Positions 35,059 through 46,790 of a stretch of 64,000 nucleotides of DNA are shown here, piece after piece. Position 1 is the stretch's first letter; every line of letters starts with the position of its first letter. This DNA comes from Phyllostachys edulis (taxonomy: Eukaryota > Streptophyta > Magnoliopsida > Poales > Poaceae), in assembly GCA_036346405.1 (NCBI GenBank), contig CM070563.1, positions 23,417,022 through 23,481,021 on the forward strand. Direction: 5' to 3'. The notes beneath the pieces were generated by a model that saw nothing but the letters and a program-made list of their open reading frames with translations, did no database searches and had not been told where the DNA came from. The position numbers and the translations under genes were made by a program.

Positions 35059-35076
35059 AAAGTGGTATCGAGCCAT
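35059..35076 (+). other. Tekay primer-binding site
   Basis: The sequence right after the LTR contains TGGTATCGAGCC, matching the initiator-Met tRNA complement TGGTATCAGAGCC except for one missing base. Confidence 0.8.
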
Positions 35077-35259
35077 CCGACCGTAGGTCTAGACCTTAGT
35101 AGATTGGCCGTTCAGTGTCCAAATTATTTTCTAAAGAAAAATTTAACTTGCAAGATTAAATGAATTGCTTAACTCCTCTCATATCTCTCTCGACTCATCT
35201 ATTGCTAAAATCTTTCCTCTCCCATTGTTTTAACGTGGTTCTTACACCTTATGCATCGT

Positions 35260-35983
35260 CGTGATGATGCCTTACCTTCAGACTTTCGGAGATTGCAACG
35301 GAGGACTTGCCGCAGAGTGTGGAAGTTCTTGCAGACACTTGAGGCTTCACCGCCCGATGTACCGAGGCGGTGAGTACATAGTCAATGGACGGGATCGTGG
35401 TATAGTCTGCCCGTCGACGGTCACGCCGGGAGGAACACTAGAGGTAGCTTGACCTTTGGATATCTCCATCGGGAGGATCACCTTCATGCAAGGAATCCAG
35501 AGTCATCGCGTTCGCCATACTCGAAGTCGCCACATCTACGCCAAGCGCAACACTGCATTTATCGCTATCACCCCAGAGCGCCGGGGAGATATCTCGCGCT
35601 TCGTCTACAAGCGGGAAGGCAATGCCACGAGAGTGCATCTTGCACGGTTCCTGTTGCCAGAGGAGTCGCTGGAGATGGCCGCCACCGAGTGAGGTGCGCC
35701 TATCGAACTGGGAAGAAGCGAGGAAAGGATCGCCGACTAGAGCACGCCCTCTATGGTCAAGATGAGCTCGAAGATGATCAAGAGGAAGATCGAAGAAGTC
35801 AAGAAGATCCAGAGGAGATTCCAGAGGATCGCCGAGCTGACAGACCCAGAAGAGCCAACAGACTGCACTCCAAGACACTGCTCTGCTTGCACGATTAAGG
35901 GCATCGAACCGCCATGCGGATGCCACTCACTTGAGTCTACACAGCGGGAGCGTCGCCGTGGCTTTGGAGGCTTTCTCGAGTAG
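35260..35983 (+). pseudogene. Leader ORF upstream of gag (ORF0-like)
   Basis: The leader between primer site and gag holds protein-like frames: 35261-35452, then 35456-35692 (ISRFVYKREGNATRVHLARF), and a charged lysine- and glutamate-rich stretch at 35753-35983. They may be one broken reading frame. I recall that an extra ORF before gag has been described for some rice gypsy elements, but I recognise no domain and cannot confirm homology. The rest of the leader (35985-36240) holds nothing recognisable. Confidence 0.4.
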
Positions 35984-36255
35984 TTCGTTTGAGTTCAGTT
36001 TAGTCGAGCTTAGCGATTTCCTTTTCGAGTCGCCTTTAGGCGGTAGCTTGTGTGCTTAGGTCCGATTTATTTTCTGTGTGTAAGCATGAGTCGCAAAGGC
36101 CCTTAGGCATTTGTTGCAGCCATGCTATTAAAATATTAATAAAGATTATTTCATTGAAGTTTCTTGAGTTTGTGTTTGTTGGGTTTAATCTATCCCTGTC
36201 TAGATCTTAACTCACCTTGTGCTCTCTACCTTATCTAACCTATGGAGCTTCACGG

Positions 36256-37420
36256 ATGGTTCGGACTCGCCATGCCGCGCCGGTGGATCCGGAGCCCAAG
36301 GATCGAAGGCAATGAGCAAACCCCTCACGGAGTAGTGCCACCCCAAGCACCACCTATTGACTTGCAGAACTTCGGAGCTTTCATGGCAGCACAAACTCAG
36401 ATGATGTATACGATGATGAACCAGATGCAGACCATGAACAACAACAACAACATCAACAACAACCGTCAGGGAGGAGCCCCCGTCGCTCATGGTCATCAAG
36501 GACCATCCAAGTTGGCTGAATTCATGAGGACCCGTCCGCCAACTTTTTCTGGGCATGTCACGCCAGTGGAAGCTGATGATTGGCTTCGTGTGGTTGAGAG
36601 GAAGCTGCTGATCACCCAATGCAGCGATCATGAGAAGGTTTTGTATGCCACTCATCAGATGGAGGGCATAGCTGCAGAATGGTGGGAAAATTTCTGCGCA
36701 GCGCATGAGGCACCGCAGAACATCACATGGGAAGAATTTTCTGCAGCCTTTCGCCAATATCATGTACCTGAAGGTATTATGGATCTGAAGAAGGATGAGT
36801 TCCGCGCTCTCAAGCAAGGGGGTATGTCAGTGACTGACTACCTGAATAAGTTTTCTCAGCTAGCTCGCTATGCTCCGGAAGATGTCGCTAATGACAGGTC
36901 TCGCCAGAGCCGCTTCTTGAAGGGTTCGAACTTCAGATCGCAAGTCACCGCTTGCCCACACCTTCCCAGACTTTCAGGAGTTGGTTAACAAGGCGTTGGT
37001 CATGGAGGACAAACGCAAAGAACTGGAGGACCACCGCAAGCGTAGGATGATTCAGCAAGGAAGCCATCAGCCACAACAACAGAGGGCAAGAGTAGTGCCA
37101 CAACAGTTTAATCGTTTCGACCACGAGTTCTTCGGGACACACGCACCGCCTTGACACCTCGTCCTCTTATTCGAACTCTCGCAACCCTACACCATCAACC
37201 CCACCCCGAGGAACAACAACCGCAGAATGAACCGAGAGTGTGTTACAATTGTCGTCGGCCAGACATTTTGCTAATCGGTGTCCTCGAAGGAACTATCACT
37301 CCGGTCGCTTCAACCTTGGAGCAACACCGCCAAGACGGTCGCGAGAACAATCAAGGAGTTTCTCGAGAACGATCAACCAGAGGGCGCCTCGATCGGTTGT
37401 CGAGGTCGTGTTAATCACGT
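36256..37420 (+). pseudogene. Tekay gag with broken zinc knuckle
   Basis: The N-terminus typical of these elements, MVRTRHAAPVDPEPKDRRQ, starts at 36256 but shifts frame into the long frame open until 36985. That frame contains the capsid-like Retrotrans_gag domain (MRTRPPTFSGHVTPVEADDW; MEGIAAEWWENFCAAH). Another shift occurs before 37000. The CCHC knuckle is recognisable as CYNCRRP in one frame (about 37242) and HFANRCP in another; one missing base separates the halves. Gag would form the particle shell. As read, no full-length protein is made. Confidence 0.9.
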
Positions 37421-37479
37421 CACTCTAGAAGGAGCCCAGAAGCACCGGATGTCGTCTTGGGTAAGTTCCTAGTAAATTC

Positions 37480-38984
37480 AAGACTGCCTAGATTCATTTG
37501 ATTCGGAGCTCAGCATTCGTTTGTTTACGGAGTTTTTGCAACTAAGAATAAATTGGAAGTTATGCATCTTAAGCGTACTCTGTTAGTCCGATGCCGAGCA
37601 GCGAGCTAAGTTCTAATGTGGGTTGTTTAGGGCTAAGTTACTCATAGTGGAGTTGAGTTTCTAGCTAACCTAATTATTCTAGACACCCAAACCATAGATG
37701 TCATCCTTGGCATGGATTGGTTAACCAAGCACAAAGCCGTGCTAGATTGTGGTCAAGAGCCGTTATAATCGAGGATACTAGAGAAACAAAGTGGAGTTCC
37801 TAGCTACCTCGGGCGTAATGGGCATTTGATAGTCAACGACACGAAGACCGTTGAGTTGGAAGATGTGCTAGTCGTCAAAGAGTATCCAGATGTGTTCCCG
37901 GAAGAATTACGGGGATGCCACGGATCGTGACATCGAGTTTGTCATCGATCTAGTGCGAGAACGCCCCTATCTCGAAGAGACCTTATCGGATGCCGGTAGA
38001 TGAGTTGGTAGAGATGAAGAAAGCAGATAGAAGAACTTTTGGAGAAAGGTTTTGTGAGGCCTAGTTAAATGCGCCATGGGGAGCACCGGTTTTGTTTGTC
38101 AAGAAGAAGGATGGAAGCATGAGGATGTGCATCGACTCTAGGGCTCTCAATGAAGTCACTATCAAGAACAAGTACCCATTGCCCGGATAGATGATCTGTT
38201 TGACCGGATGAAAGGAGCGGAGTGTTCTCGAAGATCGTCTGCGATCAAAGTTACCATCGATTGAAGATTTGTCCTAAGGATGTACCTAAGACCGCTTTCT
38301 CAACGATGCACGGACATTATGAGTTCTTAGTCATGTCCTTTGGTCCGACTAATGCCCCGCCTATTTCATGAACATGATGAATAAGGTATTCATGGAATAT
38401 TTGGATAAATTTGTAGTTGTATTCATCGGCGATATTTTGGTTTACTCCAAGTCGGAAGAAGAACATCTTTGAACATTTGAGATTAATCCTAGGGAAGCTC
38501 AGAGAGCATCGGTTGTATGCTAAGTTTAGCAAGTGTGATTTACGGAAAAAGGAAGTGGATTTCCTTGGTCATGTGATGGCAATTGCGAGAGTAGATTGAC
38601 CCCGATAAAGTTAAAGCGGTGTTAAGCGGGAGCAACCCAAGACGGTCACTCAGATTCGTAGTTTCTTGGGATTGGCGGGATACTACCGTCGTTTCATCGA
38701 AGGATTCTCATCAATTGCTAAACCTCTTACGCAATTGTTGAAGAAGGAAAAAAGTTTACTTGGACTCGGCTTGTGAGGAAAGTTTTCAAGAATTGAAGAA
38801 GCGTTTGACTTGACCCGATCTTGATTTTGCGGATATTCGTAAGGATTTTGATATCTATTGTGATGCTTCGCGTCAAGGATTAGGATGTGTCTGATGCAAG
38901 AAGGAAGAGCGCCGCTATGCATCAAGGCAGTTAAGACCGCATGAAGAGAATTACCCTACCCATGATCTGGAATTAGCCGCCGTA
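37480..38984 (+). pseudogene. Tekay protease and reverse transcriptase
   Basis: The protease active site near 37500 (expected DSGAQHSF) is out of frame through one missing G. ILDTQTIDVILGMDWL follows near 37680 in two frames. Reverse transcriptase motifs run from about 37860 to 38980 over several frames: MRMCIDSRALNEVTIKNKYP near 38119, SFGPTNAP near 38337 and VVVFIGDILVYSKS near 38415. There the catalytic motif reads FIGD instead of the usual FIDD, so the first aspartate of the pair is replaced by glycine. About ten small indels break the frame, and several fit loss of one base from CAG or CTG. Confidence 0.9.
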
Positions 38985-40170
38985 GTGCATGCTTTGAAGA
39001 TTTGGCGTCATTACCTCATCGGTAATCGCTGTGAGATATACACGGATCACAAGAGCTTGAAATACATTTTCACTCAGTCGGATCTGAATATGAGACAGAG
39101 AAGATGGCTAGAGCTGATAAAGGATTATAATCTTGGAATACATTACCATCCTGGTAAGGCCAATGTCGTTGCTGATGCCTTGAGCCGTAAGAGCCATTGC
39201 AATGCTTTGGAAGTAAAAGAGCCTTGTTCGGAGCTTCAAGAGGAATTCCAGAAGCTGAAGTTAGAAGTAGTATCTGAAGGATTTGTGGCCAGTCTGGAAG
39301 TGCAGTCTACTTTAGAGAAGCAGATTCGCGAAGCTCAGCCGAAAGACTCAGAGTTCTCCGACATCAAGAAGAAGATGACAGAAGGGAAGTTCAAGGACTT
39401 CACAGTGGATGATCAGGACATACTGTGGATCAATGGACGTATCTGCGTTCCAGATGTTGATGGATTGAGACAGCTAATTTTGAAGGAGGCCCATGACTCA
39501 AAGTATTCGATTCACCCTGGTAGTACTAAGATGTATCAGGATGTTAAGAATAAGTTTTGGTGGCCGAATTTGAAACGAGACGTCGCAGAGTTCGTTGCCT
39601 TGTGCGACGTGTGTCAGAAAGTCAAAGCAGAACACCAGAGGCCCGCAGGCCTATTGCAACCCTTGAAGATTCCAGAGTGGAAGTGGGAAGAAATCGGAAT
39701 GGATTTCATTATCGGTTTACCCAAGACTCAATCGGGTTACGATTCGATTTGGGTAATAGTGGATCGTCTGACTAAAGTTGCTCATTTCTTGCCAGTCAAA
39801 ACCACGTACTCAGGAGATCGTCTAGCAGAGCTATATATGGCTAAGATTGTCAGTTTGCATGGTGTGCCTAAGAAGATAGTGTTAGATCGAGGATCTCAGT
39901 TTACCTCCCGATTTTGGCAGAGTTTACATGAAGCCTTAGGAACTCACCTGAATTTCAGTACTGCGTATCATCCCCAGACAGATGGACAGACTGAAAGGGT
40001 TAATCAGATATTGGAAGATATGTTGAGAGCCTGTGCCCTAGCAAATGCTACTCGTTGGGATAAGAGTTTGCCATATGCGAGTTCTCGTACAACAACGACT
40101 ATCAAGCGACCGCAAATGTCACCTTTTGAAGCTTTGTATGGTCGTGCTTGCGAACTCCGTTGAATTGGGC
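38985..40170 (+). CDS. Tekay RNase H and integrase (392-codon open frame)
   Basis: The longest open frame in the window. It starts within the RNase H domain (IYTDHKSLKYIF; HPGKANVVADALSRK). The integrase zinc-binding region follows (HDSKYSIHPG, FWWPNLKRD, CDVCQKVK), then the catalytic core with Asp in EEIGMDFIIGLP, Asp in IVLDRGSQF and Glu in DGQTERVNQ, the DDE triad. All key residues of the core are present. It ends at a frameshift near 40163, where YGRACELR should continue into the C-terminal domain. The ATG at 38985 is probably internal to the polyprotein. No separate product is expected. Confidence 0.93.
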
Positions 40171-40277
40171 GAAACAATTTGAACGTCATGATCTTGGTCC
40201 AGATATTATTCAAGAAGCGTAAGAACAAGTGGCTATGATCGGAGAGGCGAGGATAGCTCGATCGAGGCGTAAGAGTT

Positions 40278-40757
40278 ATGCCGATAATCGTCGACGTGAT
40301 CTCGCCGAGCGAAGATTTTGTGTATCTCGAGTTACGCCCTCGAGGTGTGAAAAGGTTCCATGCCAAAGGGAAGCTTGCCCCTCGGTATGTTGGTCCGTTC
40401 AAGATCTTAGAACGCCGTGGAGAAGTAGCCTATCAGCTGGAGCTACCGCAGTCGTTAGCAGGAGTACACGATGTCTTTCATGTCTCTCAGTTGAAGAAGT
40501 GTCTTCGTGTGCCGGAAGAACAAGCACCGTTAGAGTCAATTGAACTGAATGAAGACCTCACCTACAAAGAGCAGCCGATCAAGATTCTGGATGTCGCAGA
40601 ACGTCGGACCAGAAGCAAGACGGTTCGTTTTTGCAAAGTGCAGTGGAGCCACCACTCAGAAAGTGAAGCAACGTGGGAGCGTGAAGAAGAGCTGAAAGCC
40701 GAGTTTCCTAGCCTTTTCTCCAGTTTAGCTTTGAATCTCGGGACGAGATTCCTTTAA
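40278..40757 (+). CDS. Tekay integrase C-terminus with chromodomain-like region
   Basis: The frame continues pol after a short broken stretch. It has the GPFKILERRGEVAYQLELP segment of chromovirus integrases, then VHDVFHVSQLKKCL. The last about 60 residues (from YKEQPIKILDVAERR through KVQWSHHSESEATWEREEEL) have the layout of a chromodomain (W...EATWE). This region is thought to help such elements target certain chromatin. The frame ends with a stop at 40755-40757, inside the polypurine region. Confidence 0.88.
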   Translation: MPIIVDVISPSEDFVYLELRPRGVKRFHAKGKLAPRYVGPFKILERRGEVAYQLELPQSLAGVHDVFHVSQLKKCLRVPEEQAPLESIELNEDLTYKEQPIKILDVAERRTRSKTVRFCKVQWSHHSESEATWEREEELKAEFPSLFSSLALNLGTRFL

Positions 40758-40766
40758 GGGGAGGTT
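40746..40766 (+). other. Tekay polypurine tract
   Basis: AGATTCCTTTAAGGGGAGG directly precedes the 3' LTR. RLG-X has nearly the same tract on the minus strand at 6646-6670. Confidence 0.85.
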
Positions 40767-43700
40767 TGTAACATCCCAATTTTGAGCTTTAAAACCTTTT
40801 AAATAGTGTAATGAGAAAATTCATCATTTGGATTTATTTGAATTTAAATTAAAAGCTTAATATTGGACTTTATGTAACAAAACAATTTAATATGACTAAA
40901 GTCAACATGAACAATAGTCAAAACTATTTTATTTGGATTCTATGAGCTTGGACATATTTTCTAGAATTTCTCGAATTTTTCCAAGTTCATTTGCTATTTT
41001 CCATTGCTTATTTGAATTTCGGTAATTTCTTAAAAAGAAAAAGCTATTTAAATCTCCAAATCATTTGGGCGAATCTCTCCGCCCATTCTCATTCATCCGC
41101 CCATCTCTTCGTGGTCGTCCGATCTGGATTGGATGGAGATCCAGCCCCGCCTCTCTCTCTCTCTCTCTCTCCGCGCTCGCTTCAATCTCCAGATTGGATC
41201 GTCATTTGGGCCTTTGGATCTCCTTGCCTTGGCCTCGCGTCCTCTCGACGCGTGGGCCCGCCATAGGTGTTAAATCTCGACCGGTCTTCTTCTCTCATGA
41301 CCGTGATGCGCCCGCCATTATCGCCTTCTAGAAGCTCAACCCATGGCCGTTTACGCTAACAAAACTCCCAGATTTTAGCACCAAACTCAATCTTTATCTC
41401 CTCCGCACCGACTCGTTCAATTTCAAACTTCAATTCGTTTTATCCCTGTTCTCTCGCGGGCGTTTGAGGCGATTTACCCCCGCAAGACGCCACCTCGAGC
41501 TCGCCTGTGCCTATAAAGGACCTCTGCTTCGCTTCGCCCTTTCCAAAACCCTCGCTCAATTCCACCCGAGAGCCTCCACATTGCCGCCGATTCGAGCTTT
41601 AAGGAACCTCGCCGCGGTGAGATTTTTCGATTGCTGCCGCCACCGCAGCTTGGCGTCGTCGTGGAGCCCACCATCAAGTTCGCCGTCACCTCCTCTACCT
41701 CCGGACGATCGCCGTCGCTTAAACCTCACGGACGCCCGTCCGACAAAACCGAAGGTCTCCTCCGCCCGACCTCGCCGCCGCCACCACAGCCACCCCAACC
41801 ACGGGTCGCACGGAAGGTGCGCAATAGCCTCAAACAACACGCCCATAGCACCCACCTCGCCGGCGACCACCGTAGCGCCGGTGACCATTGGTCCTCCGTC
41901 CGCCGCCGCTGCCGCCGAGCGCCCTCGCCGACGTGGGACGCCAGTCACGTGCCACCTCACCTCGTACTGCGTGTCATCCGGGTGGCGCGCGTCGGCGCCA
42001 CGCTGCTGGTTCGCCACCTCGGCCCCTCTCTGGTCGGTGGCTCGGTGGGCTTGGTCCGCGTGGTAGTGCCTCTAACATGTGGGTCCCACATGTCGGGTTT
42101 TCTTTATTTATTTCTTTTCCGAAAATCCCGGTGACGCCATGTTGATGTCATCTTTGGCGCAATATTCGATTTTTCATTGAAAAATAATTCGGAATTCCAT
42201 AAATCCTATTTTAGGGTTTTCTTTAGATTTAAACTTTGAAACTCCATATCTTTTGCATCCTAACTCCAAATCCATCCATTCAAATTTCTAAATTCATCTA
42301 AAATCCAGATCTATCTATTGGAGATTTTTAATTATTTTTTTGGAGTTATTTGCCTCTGTTATTTATTTAGTTTGTTTGTTTGCCTTGTTTGCGAGTAGAC
42401 TTGACGTTCTTTGAAAGAGTTGACGAAGAAGGACCTTTCCAAGATCAAGATCAATTCCTAGATCCTTTTCAAGGCAAGCTATACCTTTGACCATCTTGAT
42501 TCCCAGTTTGCTAAATTATTTTATTTTAAATTCTTGCATTATTAATTCAAGTAATTATTTAAATGATTTTGGGAGTAGATGTAAATTCCTAATTGTTATG
42601 CCATCCTTGTTAATTGCTATGTCTAAGTTCTTTGTCACCCTAGTTGATATCTAGTTGGTTAATATTGTAGCACCAACGTGGGTTGGTTAGAACGATTAGA
42701 TTGCTTAGTCATGCCACGACTCATTTATTCATGTGAAGTACAAATGATTAATTTGACTAAGTGAATATGCAATATTGGATAATCTGTGTGTACTACGTGT
42801 CTTTATGGCATGTGTTGCACTTAAACCAACGGGTGGTAAAAAGGATTTGGACCGAGGCAAGGGGTGGATCTTGTGTGAATTGGTGGTCTATGTGAATTTG
42901 TGTGGATAATATTAATCTGTGTGTCTATGTGGTTGGGTTATTTGGAAGTCTTGCCTTGGTCGATTAAGGACCTCACCATGTGCGCTAAAGAATCGAGCTT
43001 CTGTCGACCACATGCCTGTTTTGAGACGGGCCTAGCATAGTAAGATAAGGTATCTGAAATGCTCTGTTATGATCAGTGCTAGCTACACTGGTTGTATCTT
43101 GTGGGTAAAGTGTACAAACCTCTGCAGAGTGTAACTTAATCTATTGAATAGCGCGTCATGATCATGGACAATGCTCGGGACTTAACACTAGGGTAGAATT
43201 TCATAAAAGCTGTGTGGGAAGGGAGCTATGTGATTAAATCATCTAGCTATGTGAAGAACCACATTTAGAAATGTGTGTGTGTCTTTGTGAAATAACTTGT
43301 TAAAATTATTATTGTCTATTTGTTTTACCAGCTTTCAATCTATTTAATTGTATTAAATTGCAAAAGTTGCATTTACGCAAAAGAACCGCAGAATGCCTTT
43401 CTCTTGTAATAAGCCTGCATGTATACTTTGCATTCTGTGGTGTGGCTTATAGTACGGTGTGTACTCACGCTTGTTTTGACGAATCAAGCGGAGGAGGAGT
43501 CTTCACCGACTTACGAGGACGAGTTCATCGAAGGTGCCTAATCGCGAGGTCTTGATCCGATCGGTTGCTCGTGGTGAATCGATGGGATGCCACTACCGCT
43601 TCGCTTCACGCCGCTTATTTTCTCTGTTAGCCTGCGTGGCTCAATAAATGTAAACTCGACCTTAAGGTCAAAACCATTATTTAATAATCAAAGTTATTCG

Positions 43701-43819
43701 CTTATGTTATATTTCGCTTGTATGGATCGATTTCGGTTTTGTTAACCTGTGTGCACTAGCATGATCCTCGGCTAGTCAAGATAAACTGAAGGTCTGAATT
43801 GTAATTTCGGGTCCCGACA
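40767..43819 (+). repeat. Tekay 3' LTR
   Basis: 3,053 bp, the direct repeat of 31982-35058. AT-rich parts are almost identical. Differences concentrate in the GC-rich zone and at CG or CNG sites. Its copy of the palindrome (43141-43151) reads CTATTGAATAG, having lost the C of the central CG. Confidence 0.95.
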
Positions 43820-45792
43820 CGTATGAACGCCACAGTGGCACTGGCCGAGGCTATGAGATGAAGCGTGAGGGCATTGGCCATGGCAACTGGGGAACTGTCA
43901 CTAATGAAGGCCTTGCACAGTTAGTATTTACCATTTAAGCTTTGATTTTGTGATTGGTGCGTTTTGCTTTCATTGTGACGATGAACCAGATTATAGAGTT
44001 TGTGATTGATTAGAGAAACTGTGGAGACTGTTAACACTGAGTAGACTGCTGCTGTACTGGAGGATGAGAAGAATCCCGATGATGCACCGCAGTCTGAGAT
44101 CGAGAAGGACAAGGAGGGGGTAGAGGATGAAGAGGAAGAAAAGAAACCTGACGATAAAGTATATTTCTGATTTGTGCTATAATTCTATCGTCATATCACA
44201 TTATAATGTGTCTGGATATAGTATGGCGTGCACATTTTGCTATTGGTAACTAGGGTGATGCTAACTTTATTTCTGGACTGGACATGTCAAATATCATGTT
44301 TCGTGGGCTTGGTAATATATATTATATGGTTTTGATATTATATCATTTCAAAGGCTCAAAAGTTAATAGTACATTTGTAACAATATGATGAGCGGAGTCA
44401 TATTTTTTTTCATTCAAAACTAGCCAGAGGCCATCCATTTAGTGATCCAAAACATGAAAAGAAAACATCTGCGGTCAACTATACTATTCCAGGGAATGTG
44501 ATGCAATTACTTAACTGTTATAGATATTTATTGTAGAACTTCTTGCTTGATAATTATTTTCATCACGATTACAAAAATGCGGTTTGACTTACCGCTTGAA
44601 AACTACATTATTTTCTCATTTTCCACCGCTTCGATTTTCAATTGGATTAGTTGCACTTTTTGCTCCTATCCCCAATGCAATGCACTTCTGTCAGAATGTA
44701 TTTTTTTTCTATTAGTTCGTCGGTTTTCCTATCATGTACGATTTGGTACTAAGTTAGATCCTCCATTACTTCCCTTCTGGCACCATGTATTAATGTTGAA
44801 TCCGCTCTCCAGAGTGCCGAGAAATGGATCTAAACCATTGGTAAATGAAATACAAATAGATGGTTTGCAAGTGGCCAGTTTCACTTGTCTTATAGATAGT
44901 TCGTATGACAGCATCCATTCTTTTATGTAACATTTGCAATGTTACATGTATTAGTTGAAACTTGGTAGCTACTATGTATTAAATTGTTGGTTATTGCAAC
45001 ATTTTGCCCTAGAGTTTCTATTGTTTAGTTGATCTGTTCAGAGGATTATGGTGCATTTTGGTTTCCCCCATTGTCTGCTGTTTAGTGGCCTGGCCATCTT
45101 TTTTTACAATGATAGTGTGCATTTAGTTATAGTGGTGCTACTCCTTCATACATATATTTCCATAGTAAATGACTCTTTAATTCTATAACTGCTATTCAAC
45201 CCATCCATGTATATAGACACATAGCTATACATACCTCCTTTTTGTCAATCAATATAGTTTACGAAATATATTCCAATACTACTGTCGCTACCTACAATAA
45301 CACACACCCACATTTCACACAAATTAGAAAAAAAAAATGAATGCACATAAAAAAACACATTCTATGCTCGCCTGAATAAAAACACAAATAACTTATCTTT
45401 ATTTGTGAGCTCACATGGTTTGCATCTCTTTAATTCCTGCACTAAAAAAACCACTTTTCCCTCTCTATTTATCGATTTCTATTTCATTTCGCTTAAACTC
45501 AGTGCACATGCTTAAAACATACTAAACAATTAGTCACCTTATACCACACCCTCATCCTCCGTCCAAGATGCTACTTATTACATTTCCAGGTTTGCTCTCC
45601 TCAAATTGTTTATAAAAAAACCTTATACACATTACGTTTCTATGTTATAGATAATATACATTGGTTCATTTTGTAGACCTACAAGGCTACAACGTATACA
45701 AAGCAAACCGAACTAACAATAGACGTTTTACGCTCATAGTGATATTTACTCTCTTAAAAAAAACAAAACAAAATATGGCTTCACCATCCTTG

Positions 45793-45834
45793 CCACCTTT
45801 TGTATCTGCGCCAAAGGTGCAGGTCACTTCCTAG
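45793..45834 (+). other. Helitron-type 3' terminus
   Basis: A stem of 7 bp (CACCTTT / AAAGGTG) with a 12-nt loop, an 11-nt spacer and terminal CTAG at the exact insertion border. Confidence 0.75.
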
Positions 45835-45835
45835 T

Positions 45836-46790
45836 TTCTATAATCCAACAAAGATTCATTCTTATAATCCATCCAAAATAACCATGTAATTCTAGAATCC
45901 AATCTCCAATAATTATATAATCCTATAATTCAACATCCATCAATTAGTCCTGTAATCCCATCTCCAACAAATAATCATATAATCCCACATCCGACAATTA
46001 ATTCTATAATCCAATCTCCAATAATGCACTCTTCAATAATAATCTATTTCTAATAATTCACCATATATAAATCCAAAATGATATATTCTAGTAATCCCGC
46101 AAATATATACTTCTATAATCCAACCAAGATTTATTTATATAATCCAACCAAGATATATTTCTATAATCCAACCAAGATTTCTTCTAAATCCAACTCCTCT
46201 ATTCAATCATATCCAATAAATCCAATATGACCAAAATACCCAATTAATTCCATACTTCTTGGTTCAACCTAATTCACAAAAATAAACATCATAAATAGGG
46301 GATCCTATATTTGAATCTACAACAATAGTCTACTTCTTTAATCTAATATCCAACACTCGTGTATTTCTATAATCCAATAATCATGTATTCATATAATCTA
46401 ATATCCAATAATCATGTGATTCTATAATCCGATATCCATCCATAATGTACTTCTACAATCCAATATTCATTGCTTATATAACACTATAATCCGTCATCCA
46501 ACAATAACTATTTCTATAATCTGACATCCAACCATAACTAATCCTATATACAACAAACATATAATCCGAGTATCCCATAGGGATGCAATATTGTGATCTA
46601 ATTAAGATGTAATCCGATAATCACATATTCCGATAATCAATAATGATGCAATCCTATAACCCAACAATTAACTATTGTATAATTGTATAATCAATATCCA
46701 AGAATCATGTATTCCTACAATCCTACTTCCATCCATCGTATATTGCTATAATCCAACAATAAGGTATTCTTATAATCCAGTCTTTTCAAT
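45836..46790. repeat. Second TATAATCC-rich array
   Basis: Homologous to 3640-4580 in the other RLG-X LTR, with similar order and a few unit gains (for example CCAACCAAGAT units near 46130-46170). Confidence 0.8.

Larger units (their letters stand above)
31982..43819 (+). mobile_element. Tekay-type chromovirus (Ty3/gypsy) retrotransposon
   Basis: An 11.8-kb element with two 3.05-3.08-kb LTRs (31982-35058 and 40767-43819), both TGTAACATCCC to GGTCCCGACA, and 5-bp duplications CGTAT (31977-31981 and 43820-43824). Between them lie a Met-type primer site, a leader with an extra ORF, gag with zinc knuckle, protease, reverse transcriptase, RNase H, integrase and a C-terminal chromodomain-like region, then a polypurine tract. 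It is structurally complete and probably recent, since AT-rich LTR parts are almost identical. The coding region carries several frameshifts and a changed catalytic residue. Confidence 0.97.
31911..44158 (+). pseudogene. RGG-type gene fragment, copy 2, split by the Tekay element
   Basis: The first exon starts at 31911, is cut at 31981, and resumes at 43825-43920 (HSGTGRGYEMK, then REGIGHGNWGT). The second exon is 44014-44158. Two of the stops of copy 1 are absent here (TGG for the Trp of GHGNWG, CAG before SEIEKD), so this copy is closer to the ancestral coding sequence, though still a fragment. The Tekay insertion duplicated CGTAT from the exon itself. Downstream, 44160-45790 holds AT-rich sequence homologous to unit 1 and then the unrecognised 3' part of the Helitron-like element. 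Confidence 0.75.
29129..45834. mobile_element. Helitron-like element carrying gene fragments
   Basis: RLG-X LTR sequence is continuous across this insertion (GATTA at 29128, TTTCTATAATCC from 45835, as in 3645-3660), with no target duplication and insertion between A and T. The right end shows a hairpin (CACCTTT at 45794-45800 with AAAGGTG at 45813-45819), 11 nt, then CTAG at the border, matching the Helitron 3' signature (hairpin 10-12 nt before CTRR). The left end TTAACC departs from the canonical TC. No Rep/helicase is visible. Without the Tekay insertion it is about 4.9 kb and carries duplicated gene fragments, as is common for plant Helitrons. Confidence 0.75.

Noticed and set aside
35449..35898. 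149-codon frame in the Tekay leader as a separate gene
   Set aside because: It overlaps better protein-like frames and has Arg/His-rich composition typical of a wrong frame.
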